Positions 56,704-64,000 of a stretch of 64,000 bases of DNA are shown one piece after another. Origin of the DNA: Streptomyces scabiei 87.22 (GTDB taxonomy: Bacteria > Actinomycetota > Actinomycetes > Streptomycetales > Streptomycetaceae); NCBI RefSeq assembly GCF_000091305.1, contig NC_013929.1, positions 7,688,001 through 7,752,000 on the forward strand, in the 5' to 3' direction. A program made the translations under genes and the position numbers. Each line of letters opens with the position of its first letter. The stretch's first letter is position 1. Under the pieces are notes generated by a model. That model was not told where the DNA came from. It saw only the letters and a list, made by a program, of their open reading frames with translations, and made no database searches.

Positions 56704-58016
56704 GGCGTGGCCTTCTTCACGGGCGGCATCTGCGCCGGCGTGGGCCGCTCGGAGTCGTCCTCACCGGCGGCCCCCGTGGACCCGGCCGAGGACGAGGAGG
56801 CGACCGGACCCGACGGAGCGGCCGGCGGCAGTGCGGGCGCGGACGAGGCCGCGGACGCGCGGGCCGCCGCGGCGGCCGACGCGACGGCCGACCCCAGCCC
56901 GGGACCGGAACCGGAGACCGAGCCGGGTCCCGAACCCGGAACCGAGGAGGCGCCCGAACCCGGAACCGAGGAGGCGCCCGAACCCGGAACCGAGGAGGCG
57001 CCCGAAGCCGAAGCGCCACCCGCGGCCGGCGGAGCGGTCGTCGCCGCGGCCGTGGGGGCCGTCGGCGCACTGCCCGAGGCGCTCCCGAAGGCCCCGCCGA
57101 GCCGGTCCACCCCGAACCGCAGCGCGGACGCGTACGTGTCGTCGGGGTCGAGCCTGCGCAGCTCCTCGGCCAGCAGCTCGGACGTCTCGCGGCGCTTCAG
57201 CGCGACCGCCCGGTCCGGCTGGCCCTCCAGCGTCAGGAGGGCGAGCCCCCCGTTGGGCCGGTACAGCCGGATGGGTCCGGTGCTGGTCAGCATCCGCACC
57301 TCGTTGAGGCCGGGCCCGGACGACACCCCACGCCGTACATGGACGTGCAGCCGGTCCGCCAGCCACATCGCCAGCAGCTCCACGCTCGGGTTGTACTGCT
57401 CGCCCTGCACCTCCGCGGAGATGACCTCGCAGTCCACCTGGTCGAGCGCGGCGGCCAGCATGGAACGCCAGGGGGTGATCCGGGTCCAGGCCAGATCCGT
57501 GTCGCCGGGCTCGTAGTTGTCGGCGCGGGCCCGCAGCTCCTCGATGGGCTTCTCGGCGGCGTAGCTGTCGGTCACCCGGCGCTGGCCGAGCGCGCCCAGC
57601 GGGTCACGGGCCGGGTCGAGCGGCGCGTTGACCGGCCACCAGACGACCACGGGCGCGTCCGGCAGCAGCAGCGGCAGCACCACCGACTGGGCGTGGTCCG
57701 CGACCTCGCCGTACAGCCGCAGCACGACCGTGTCACCGGTGCCGGCGTCCGCGCCCACCCGCACCTCGGCGTCGAGGCGGGACTTCGTGCGGTCGCGGGG
57801 GGAACGGGAGACGCGCTTGATGACCACGATCGTGCGCGAAGGGTGCTCGCGGGAGGCGTCGTTGGCGGACTTGAGCGCGTCGTACGCGTTCTCCTCGTCC
57901 GTCACGATGACGAGCGTGAGCACCATGCCCACCGCCGGAGTGCCTATCTCCCGGCGGGCCTTGACCAGCGCCTTGTTGATCTTGCTGGCCGTGGTGTCCG
58001 TGAGGTCCGTCTTCAT
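56700..58016 (-). CDS. opcA: Glucose-6-phosphate dehydrogenase assembly protein OpcA
   Basis: 438-aa OpcA, which promotes assembly and redox-dependent activity of G6PDH in cyanobacteria and actinobacteria. The first 305 or so residues are the conserved domain (MVLTLVIVTDEENAYDALKS, LLLPDAPVVVWWPVNAPLDP, DLAWTRITPWRSMLAAALDQ). The last 130 residues are an Ala/Ser/Gly/Pro low-complexity tail holding three near-perfect GASSVPGS repeats (24-bp units around 56945–57016). ATG 58016 overlaps the zwf stop. Its position next to zwf supports the assignment. Confidence 0.94.
   Translation of the reverse strand: MKTDLTDTTASKINKALVKARREIGTPAVGMVLTLVIVTDEENAYDALKSANDASREHPSRTIVVIKRVSRSPRDRTKSRLDAEVRVGADAGTGDTVVLRLYGEVADHAQSVVLPLLLPDAPVVVWWPVNAPLDPARDPLGALGQRRVTDSYAAEKPIEELRARADNYEPGDTDLAWTRITPWRSMLAAALDQVDCEVISAEVQGEQYNPSVELLAMWLADRLHVHVRRGVSSGPGLNEVRMLTSTGPIRLYRPNGGLALLTLEGQPDRAVALKRRETSELLAEELRRLDPDDTYASALRFGVDRLGGAFGSASGSAPTAPTAAATTAPPAAGGASASGASSVPGSGASSVPGSGASSVPGSGPGSVSGSGPGLGSAVASAAAAARASAASSAPALPPAAPSGPVASSSSAGSTGAAGEDDSERPTPAQMPPVKKATP
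56945..57016 (-). repeat. 24-bp tandem repeats in opcA tail
   Basis: Units 56945–56968 and 56969–56992 are identical (GAGGAGGCGCCCGAACCCGG plus AACC); the third, to 57016, is partly diverged. They encode GASSVPGS-type octapeptides in the disordered C-terminal tail of OpcA, so copy number can vary without frame loss. Confidence 0.85.
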
Positions 58017-59536
58017 GGCCGGCGCCAGCTCCGTCCGTCTCGCTCCAGCATCTCGTCCGCCTCGACGGGACCCCAGGTGCCCGCCTGGTACTGCGCGGGC
58101 CTGCCGCTCTTGTCCCAGTACTCCTCGATCGGGTCGAGGATCTTCCAGGACAGCTCGACCTCCTCGGTGCGCGGGAAGAGGTTCGAGTCGCCGAGCAGGA
58201 CGTCGAGGATGAGACGCTCGTACGCCTCGGGCGACGACTCCGTGAAGGACTCGCCGTACGCGAAGTCCATCGACACGTCACGGATCTCCATCGACGTGCC
58301 GGGCACCTTGGAACCGAAGCGGACCGTCACGCCCTCGTCGGGCTGGACGCGGATGACGATCGCGTTCTGGCCCAGCTCCTCGGTGGCCGTGGAGTCGAAG
58401 GGGGAGTGCGGGGCGCGCTGGAAGACCACCGCGATCTCGGTCACCCGGCGGCCGAGTCGCTTGCCCGTCCGCAGGTAGAACGGCACGCCCGCCCAGCGGC
58501 GGTTGTCGACCTCGACCTTGATCGCCGCGTAGGTGTCGGTCTTCGACCTGCGGTCGATACCGTCCTCTTCGAGATAGCCGATGACCTTCTCGCCGCCCTG
58601 CCAGCCGGCCGCGTACTGCGCGAACACGGTGTCCCGGCCGAGGTCCTTCGGCAGCCGCACCGCGCCGAGCACCTTGGTCTTCTCGGCGGCGAGCGCGTCC
58701 GCGTCGAAGGAGGCGGGCTCCTCCATCGCGGTCAGCGCCATCAGCTGCAGCAGGTGGTTCTGGATGACGTCACGGGCGGCGCCGATACCGTCGTAGTAGC
58801 CCGCCCGGCCGCCGATGCCGATGTCCTCGGCCATCGTGATCTGCACGTGGTCCACGAAGGACCGGTTCCAGATCGGCTCGAACATCGTGTTGGCGAACCG
58901 CAGCGCCAGGATGTTCTGGACGGTCTCCTTGCCCAGGTAGTGGTCGATGCGGAAGACCTGGTCCGGGGCGAAGACCTCGTGCACGACCTTGTTGAGGTCC
59001 TCCGCCGAGGCCAGGTTGTGCCCGAACGGCTTCTCGATGACCGCGCGCCGCCAGGAGCCGCTGCTCTGGTCGGCCAGGCCGTGCTTCTTCAGCTGCTGGA
59101 TCACGACCGGGAACGCGGACGGCGGCACGGACAGGTAGAACGCGAAGTTGCCGCCCGTGCCCTGGGCCTTGTCCAGCTCCTCGATGGTGTCGCGCAGCCG
59201 CTCGAAGGACTCGTCGTCGTCGAAGGTGCCCTGGACGAACCGCATGCCCTGGATGAGCTGCTGCCAGACCTCCTCGCGGAAGGGCGTGCGGGCGTGCTCC
59301 TTGACCGCGTCGTGCACCTCCTGCGCGAAGTCCTCGTTGGCCCACTCCCGGCGCGCGAAGCCGACGAGCGAGAAGCCCGGCGGCAGCAGTCCGCGGTTGG
59401 CGAGGTCGTACACGGCAGGCATCAGCTTTTTACGTGACAAATCGCCTGTGACGCCGAAGATGACCAGGCCCGACGGCCCCGCGATACGCGGGAGCCGTCG
59501 GTCCGCGGCGTCACGCAGCGGATTGCTGCTCGACAA
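58013..59536 (-). CDS. zwf: Glucose-6-phosphate 1-dehydrogenase
   Basis: 507-aa G6PDH, first step of the oxidative pentose-phosphate pathway. Coenzyme loop VIFGVTGDLSRKKL, catalytic RIDHYLGKETVQN, WRRAVIEKPFGHNL and C-terminal substrate loop AYERLILDVLLGDSNLF. The start is TTG 59536 (protein MSSSNPLRDAADRR), supported by GGAGGG about 9 nt upstream and 5 bp after the tal stop; no better ATG/GTG is nearby. The TTG may limit translation relative to tal. Coupled to opcA by ATGA overlap. Confidence 0.95.
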   Translation of the reverse strand: MSSSNPLRDAADRRLPRIAGPSGLVIFGVTGDLSRKKLMPAVYDLANRGLLPPGFSLVGFARREWANEDFAQEVHDAVKEHARTPFREEVWQQLIQGMRFVQGTFDDDESFERLRDTIEELDKAQGTGGNFAFYLSVPPSAFPVVIQQLKKHGLADQSSGSWRRAVIEKPFGHNLASAEDLNKVVHEVFAPDQVFRIDHYLGKETVQNILALRFANTMFEPIWNRSFVDHVQITMAEDIGIGGRAGYYDGIGAARDVIQNHLLQLMALTAMEEPASFDADALAAEKTKVLGAVRLPKDLGRDTVFAQYAAGWQGGEKVIGYLEEDGIDRRSKTDTYAAIKVEVDNRRWAGVPFYLRTGKRLGRRVTEIAVVFQRAPHSPFDSTATEELGQNAIVIRVQPDEGVTVRFGSKVPGTSMEIRDVSMDFAYGESFTESSPEAYERLILDVLLGDSNLFPRTEEVELSWKILDPIEEYWDKSGRPAQYQAGTWGPVEADEMLERDGRSWRRP

Positions 59537-59541
59537 GGTGT

Positions 59542-60660
59542 TCAGCCCTCCGAGGGTGCGAGGCGCTGCAGCTCCGCCTCGGTCGACTTGAGCAGGTCGT
59601 TCCAGGACGCCTCGAACTTCTCGACGCCCTCGTCCTCCAGCAGCTGGACGACCTCGTCGTACGAGATACCGAGCTTCTCGACCGCGTCCAGTTCGGCACG
59701 CGACTGCTCGTACGTGCCGGCGATCGCGTTGCCGCGGATCTCACCGCTCTCGGCGGTCGCCTCCAGGGTGGCCTCCGGCATGGTGTTCACCGTGTTGGGC
59801 GCGACCAGCTCGTCGACGTACAGCGTGCTCTTGTACGCCGGGTCCTTGACGCCCGTCGAGGCCCACAGCGGACGCTGCTTGTTGGCGCCCGCGCTCTCCA
59901 GGGCCGCCCAGCGACCGTCCGAGAAGACCTCCTCGTACGCCTGGTAGGCGAGCCGCGCGTTGGCGACACCGGCCTTGCCGCGGGCGGCCTTTGCCTCGTC
60001 GGTGCCGAGCGCGTCGATGCGCTTGTCGATCTCGGTGTCCACGCGGGACACGAAGAAGGACGCCACCGAGTGGATCTTCGACAGGTCCAGGCCCCGCTCC
60101 TTGGCCTTCTCCAGGCCGGCCAGGTAGGCGTCCATGACCTGGCGGTAGCGCTCCAGCGAGAAGATGAGCGTCACGTTGACGCTGATGCCGAGGCCGATGA
60201 CCTCGGTGATGGCCGGCAGGCCGCCCGTCGTGGCCGGGATCTTGATCAGCGTGTTGGGCCGGTCCACGAGCCACGCCAGCTGCTTGGCCTCGGCGACCGT
60301 GGCCTTGGTGTTGTGCGCCAGGCGCGGGTCGACCTCGATGGAGACCCGGCCGTCCTGGCCGCCGGTCGCGTCGAAGACCGGGCGCAGGATGTCGGCGGCG
60401 TCACGGACGTCCGCCGTCGTGATCATGCGGATGGCCTCTTCGACGGTGACCTTGCGGGCGGCGAGGTCGGAGACCTGCTGCTCGTAGCCGTCACCGCTGC
60501 TGATGGCCTTCTGGAAGATCGACGGGTTGGTGGTGACGCCCACGACGTGCTGCTGGTCGAGCAGTTCGGCGAGGTTGCCGGACGTGATGCGCTTGCGCGA
60601 CAGGTCGTCCAGCCAGATCGCGACGCCCTCCTCGGAGAGGCGCTTGAGTGCGTCTGTCAT
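59542..60660 (-). CDS. tal: Transaldolase
   Basis: 372-aa actinobacterial-length transaldolase exchanging dihydroxyacetone units between sedoheptulose-7-phosphate and glyceraldehyde-3-phosphate. GVTTNPSIFQKAI near the N-terminus, Schiff-base Lys in NTLIKIPATTGGLPAI, ISVNVTLIFSLERYRQV and SVASFFVSRVDTEIDKRI are all present. ATG 60660 follows AGGAGATG. zwf follows directly. Confidence 0.96.
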   Translation of the reverse strand: MTDALKRLSEEGVAIWLDDLSRKRITSGNLAELLDQQHVVGVTTNPSIFQKAISSGDGYEQQVSDLAARKVTVEEAIRMITTADVRDAADILRPVFDATGGQDGRVSIEVDPRLAHNTKATVAEAKQLAWLVDRPNTLIKIPATTGGLPAITEVIGLGISVNVTLIFSLERYRQVMDAYLAGLEKAKERGLDLSKIHSVASFFVSRVDTEIDKRIDALGTDEAKAARGKAGVANARLAYQAYEEVFSDGRWAALESAGANKQRPLWASTGVKDPAYKSTLYVDELVAPNTVNTMPEATLEATAESGEIRGNAIAGTYEQSRAELDAVEKLGISYDEVVQLLEDEGVEKFEASWNDLLKSTEAELQRLAPSEG

Positions 60661-60702
60661 GGAATTACATCTCCTACGTGTGGATGGAAGCGTCTGTGAG
60701 CG

Positions 60703-62790
60703 TCAGCGCCGGGCGGTGGCGAGGGATTCCTGCGCGACCGCGGCCACGTTCTCGGCGGTGAAGCCGAACTCCTGGAAGAGGACCTTGCCGTCGGCCGAAG
60801 CGCCGAAGTGCTCCAGCGAGACGATGCGGCCGGCGTCACCGACGTACTTGTGCCAGGTGAGCCCGATGCCGGCCTCGACCGCGACACGCGCCTTGACGGA
60901 CGGCGGCAGAACGCTGTCCCGGTACCCCTGGTCCTGCTCCTCGAACCACTCCACGCACGGCATGGACACGACGCGGGTGGGCACCCCGTCGGCCTCCAGC
61001 CGCTCACGGGCCTCGACGGCCACATGCACCTCGGAACCCGTGGCGATGAGAACGATCTCCGGCGCGCCGTTCGACGCCTCGAAGAGCACGTAACCGCCCT
61101 TGGCGGCAGCCTCGTCGGCCTCGTACGTCGGCACACCCTGACGGGTCAGCGCCAGACCGTGCGGGGCACCCTTGCCGAACTCCTTGGTGTACCGCTTGAG
61201 GATCTCGCGCCAGGCGATCGCCGTCTCGTTGGCGTCGGCCGGGCGGACGACGTTCAGGCCGGGAATGGCCCGCAGGGAGGCGAGGTGTTCGACGGGCTGG
61301 TGGGTGGGGCCGTCCTCGCCGAGACCGATGGAGTCGTGCGTCCAGACGTAGGTCACCGGCAGGTGCATCAGGGCGGACAGGCGGACGGCGTTGCGCATGT
61401 AGTCGGAGAACACGAGGAACGTGCCGCCGAAGATGCGGGTGTTGCCGTGCAGCGCGATGCCGTTCATCTCCGCGGCCATGGAGTGCTCGCGGATACCGAA
61501 GTGGATCGTGCGGCCGTAGGGGTTCGCCTCCGGCAGCGGGTTGTCCGCCGGGAGGAACGACGACGTCTTGTCGATCGTCGTGTTGTTCGAGCCGGCGAGG
61601 TCGGCGGAGCCGCCCCACAGCTCGGGGATCACCGCGCCGAGCGCCTGGAGCACCTTGCCGGACGCGGCACGCGTCGCGACACCCTTGCCCGTCTCGAACT
61701 CGGGCAGGTGCGACTCCCAGCCCTCGGGCAGTTCGCCCGCGCTGATCCGGTCGAACTCGGCGGCGCGCTCGGCGTTGCCGTCACGCCACTCCTGCAGCTG
61801 CTTCTCCCAGACGGCACGGGCCTCACGGCCGCGCTCGCCCAGGGCACGCGTGTGCGCGATGACCTCGTCGGAGACCTCGAAGCTCTTCTCCGGGTCGAAG
61901 CCGAGGACCCGCTTGGTGGCGGCGACCTCGTCCGCGCCGAGCGCCGAGCCGTGCGCGGCCTCGGTGTTCTGCGCGTTCGGGGCCGGCCAGGCGATGATCG
62001 AACGCATCGCGATGAACGACGGCCGGTCGGTGACGGCCTTCGCGGCCTCGATCGCCGCGTGCAGCGCCGCCGGGTCGAGGTCGCCGTTCTCCTGGGGCTC
62101 CACGCGCTGCACGTGCCAGCCGTACGCCTCGTACCGCTTGACGGTGTCCTCGGACACGGCGGTCTCGGTGTCGCCCTCGATCGAGATGTGGTTGTCGTCC
62201 CACAGCAGGACCAGGTTGCCGAGCTTCTGGTGACCGGCCAGCGAGGACGCCTCGGCGGAGATGCCCTCCTGGAGGCAGCCGTCACCGGCGATCACGAAGA
62301 TGTGGTGATCGAACGGCGACTCGCCGACAGCGGCCTCCGGGTCGAACAGGCCACGCTCGTAGCGGGCGGCCATCGCCATGCCCACCGCGTTGGCGACACC
62401 CTGGCCGAGCGGCCCGGTCGTCGTCTCGACGGCCTTGGTGTGCCCGTACTCGGGGTGACCCGGGGTCTTCGATCCCCAGGTGCGGAAGGACTCCAGGTCC
62501 TGGAGCTCCAGGCCGAAGCCGCCCAGGTACAGCTGGATGTAGAGGGTCAGGGAGGAGTGGCCGGCGGACAGGACGAACCGGTCACGGCCCACCCAGTCGG
62601 GGTCGGCGGGGTCGTGGCGCATCACCTTCTGGAAGAGGGTGTACGCGGCGGGCGCGAGGCTCATCGCCGTACCCGGATGGCCGTTGCCGACCTTCTGGAC
62701 GGCGTCGGCGGCCAGGATCCGTGCGGTGTCGACGGCCCGCTGGTCCAATTCGTTCCACGCGAGGTCTGTAGTGGTCGGCTTGGTGCTCAC
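60703..62790 (-). CDS. tkt: Transketolase
   Basis: 695-aa thiamine-diphosphate-dependent transketolase. N-domain: SAGHSSLTLY, TPGHPEYGHTKAVETTTGPLGQG, and the ThDP motif IAGDGCLQEGISAEA; middle domain: GGSADLAGSNNT, FGIREHSMAAEMNGIALHG, TYVWTHDSIGLGEDGPTHQP. GTG 62790 starts the protein. It heads the pentose-phosphate operon tkt–tal–zwf–opcA–pgl and is divergent from ctaB. Confidence 0.97.
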   Translation of the reverse strand: MSTKPTTTDLAWNELDQRAVDTARILAADAVQKVGNGHPGTAMSLAPAAYTLFQKVMRHDPADPDWVGRDRFVLSAGHSSLTLYIQLYLGGFGLELQDLESFRTWGSKTPGHPEYGHTKAVETTTGPLGQGVANAVGMAMAARYERGLFDPEAAVGESPFDHHIFVIAGDGCLQEGISAEASSLAGHQKLGNLVLLWDDNHISIEGDTETAVSEDTVKRYEAYGWHVQRVEPQENGDLDPAALHAAIEAAKAVTDRPSFIAMRSIIAWPAPNAQNTEAAHGSALGADEVAATKRVLGFDPEKSFEVSDEVIAHTRALGERGREARAVWEKQLQEWRDGNAERAAEFDRISAGELPEGWESHLPEFETGKGVATRAASGKVLQALGAVIPELWGGSADLAGSNNTTIDKTSSFLPADNPLPEANPYGRTIHFGIREHSMAAEMNGIALHGNTRIFGGTFLVFSDYMRNAVRLSALMHLPVTYVWTHDSIGLGEDGPTHQPVEHLASLRAIPGLNVVRPADANETAIAWREILKRYTKEFGKGAPHGLALTRQGVPTYEADEAAAKGGYVLFEASNGAPEIVLIATGSEVHVAVEARERLEADGVPTRVVSMPCVEWFEEQDQGYRDSVLPPSVKARVAVEAGIGLTWHKYVGDAGRIVSLEHFGASADGKVLFQEFGFTAENVAAVAQESLATARR

Positions 62791-63164
62791 CCTGGGTCAG
62801 GGCTCCTCTCCACATGTCTCGTGCCGGTGTTCTTCACGGCACCGGCCGTTGTCGAGCCTACCCCCGTAGGAACGCGCATTTTTTCGAGTCATTCCAGACT
62901 GCCGGGACTGGGTCCCGTCCGCCTCCCGACCAGTGGTTCGCATGCTGAGACCAGGGGGTTCCGCTGTTCGACATGTGAATACGCAGCCGCTCATCCGACT
63001 GCTCAACGCACGTGTGTCCGGCTCGCCCCGGAGCACCCGCCAACACGACCCCACCCCCTTGAAAGGCTGGCTCTGGGCAACGTCTACAGTGGCGTGGTAC
63101 GCGCGAGCCGTCACGGGGAGTTCACAACCGAAGGCTTGCTGAGGAGTCTCTGTCAGGGGTGTGC
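62791..63164. other. Divergent promoter region tkt / ctaB
   Basis: 374 bp between divergent genes. A promoter for ctaB is visible: TTGAAA (63059–63064), an 18-bp spacer and TCTACA (63083–63088). The tkt side has AT-rich CGCATTTTTTCGAGTC near 62875–62890, within reach of a promoter reading left. No gene or hairpin is supported here. Confidence 0.55.
63059..63088 (+). promoter_or_regulatory. Vegetative-type promoter of ctaB
   Basis: TTGAAA (63059–63064), 18-bp spacer, TCTACA (63083–63088), about 77 bp before the ctaB start. Matches housekeeping sigma (HrdB) consensus reasonably. Confidence 0.5.
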
Positions 63165-64000
63165 GTGACGGCCGTCGAATCCCGTCCACCGGGCGTGCTG
63201 GGCGCGAGCAGCACGAGCAGCAGCCGGGGTCAGCGGCCGATCGGGGCCCGAGTCATGGCGTTCGTGGCGCTCACCAAGCCACGGATCATCGAGCTGCTGC
63301 TGATCACCACCGTTCCGGTGATGTTCCTCGCGGAGCAGGGCGTCCCGGACCTCTGGCTGGTGCTCGCGACCTGCGTCGGCGGCTATCTCTCGGCCGGCGG
63401 TGCCAACGCGCTCAACATGTACATCGACCGCGACATCGACGCGCTCATGGAGCGCACGTCGCAGCGGCCGCTGGTCACCGGCATGGTCACCCCGCGTGAG
63501 GGCCTGGTCTTCGGCCTCACCCTCGCGGCCGTCTCCACCGCCTGGTTCGGCCTGCTCGTGAACTGGCTGTCCGCGTGGCTGTCGCTCGGGGCGCTCCTCT
63601 TCTACGTCGTCGTCTACACGATGATCCTCAAACGGCGTACGTCGCAGAACATCGTCTGGGGCGGCATCGCCGGCTGCATGCCGGTCCTCATCGGCTGGTC
63701 CGCCGTCACGAACTCGATGTCGTGGGCCGCGGTCATCCTCTTCCTCGTCATCTTCTTCTGGACCCCGCCGCACTACTGGCCCCTGTCCATGAAGGTGAAG
63801 GACGACTACGCCCGCGTCGGCGTCCCGATGCTCCCCGTGGTCGCCTCCAACAAGGTCGTCGCCCGGCAGATCGTCCTCTACAGCTGGGTGATGGTCGCCG
63901 TCTCCCTGCTGCTGACCCCCCTCGGCTACACGGGCTGGTTCTACACCTCGGTCGCCCTGGTGACGGGCGGCTGGTGGCTCTGGGAGGCGCACGCCCTCCA
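63165..64000 (+). CDS. ctaB: Protoheme IX farnesyltransferase (5' part)
   Basis: Heme O synthase, a polytopic UbiA-superfamily prenyltransferase that adds farnesyl to heme for the cytochrome oxidase pathway. About 278 residues are in the window and the 3' end is outside. The prenyl-diphosphate site with Asp residues is ANALNMYIDRDIDALMERT, and the second conserved loop is VYTMILKRRTSQNIVWGGIAG; FFWTPPHYWPLSMKVKDDYARVG is the family's third block. The start is GTG 63165 with AGGGG at 63155–63159. Divergent from tkt is the standard actinobacterial layout. Confidence 0.96.
   Translation, partial: MTAVESRPPGVLGASSTSSSRGQRPIGARVMAFVALTKPRIIELLLITTVPVMFLAEQGVPDLWLVLATCVGGYLSAGGANALNMYIDRDIDALMERTSQRPLVTGMVTPREGLVFGLTLAAVSTAWFGLLVNWLSAWLSLGALLFYVVVYTMILKRRTSQNIVWGGIAGCMPVLIGWSAVTNSMSWAAVILFLVIFFWTPPHYWPLSMKVKDDYARVGVPMLPVVASNKVVARQIVLYSWVMVAVSLLLTPLGYTGWFYTSVALVTGGWWLWEAHAL

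Noticed and set aside
63153..63992. 279-codon antisense frame over ctaB
   Set aside because: Charged low-complexity shadow of a clear UbiA-family membrane protein gene.

Overview
The window is high-GC DNA with GTG/ATG/TTG starts, tightly overlapping genes and a whiA–rapZ–yvcK block, which points to a Streptomyces chromosome. The gene order (uvrB, terD/terC, aroQ, uvrA, uvrC–rapZ–yvcK–whiA, gap–pgk–tpiA–secG, pgi, pgl–opcA–zwf–tal–tkt, ctaB) is, from memory, the arrangement of the SCO1934–SCO1966 region of S. coelicolor, so most of the window is conserved core chromosome.

Layout. 1–6000: the end of uvrB, a TerD protein, a TerD-fusion protein, terC preceded by a probable yybP-ykoY manganese riboswitch, and a ChaA-type Ca2+/H+ antiporter. 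6000–13400: an MFS symporter, an S66 (MccF-like) peptidase, type II dehydroquinase, a three-gene polar amino-acid ABC importer, a metallo-beta-lactamase-fold hydrolase and a mycothiol-dependent isomerase-like protein. 13600–20500: uvrA, an XRE/MmyB-type regulator, a PfkB sugar kinase, an unusual HTH regulator and a lone receiver protein. 20700–27350: two tandem paralogous solute-binding lipoproteins, a large PAS/GAF sensor kinase and a LuxR-type response regulator, with no transporter permeases nearby. 27450–32660: uvrC–rapZ–yvcK–whiA, translationally coupled. 32837–42129: a secreted M14 carboxypeptidase, then gap, pgk, tpiA, secG, an RbpA-family protein and pgi.

42212–55329 is an accessory biosynthetic cluster on the minus strand, lying between pgi and the pentose-phosphate operon. 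It encodes a GriI-like aldolase and a GriH-like 3-amino-4-hydroxybenzoate (3,4-AHBA) synthase, two AMP-forming ligases, two acyl carrier proteins, a KS/CLF-like pair, a FabG-like ketoreductase, a CreE-like flavoprotein and a CreD-like lyase (the aspartate–nitrosuccinate pathway to nitrous acid), a small cysteine-rich protein and a possible 64-aa ORF. The inferred logic is: make 3,4-AHBA, load it on an ACP, extend it with a small reducing type II PKS, then diazotise the aromatic amine with enzymatically made nitrite. This resembles what I recall of the avenalumic acid (ava) and cremeomycin (cre) systems. Two TTA codons suggest bldA control, and copies of one intergenic repeat lie near both ends.

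55921–62790 is pgl–opcA–zwf–tal–tkt on the minus strand, feeding NADPH and erythrose-4-phosphate pathways, and ctaB starts divergently and runs off the end. Other notable points are an exact 117-bp tandem duplication inside tpiA, RecA-NDp/PafBC-like promoters upstream of both uvrA and uvrC, and an AT-rich 20-bp-arm perfect inverted repeat at 17876–17926.
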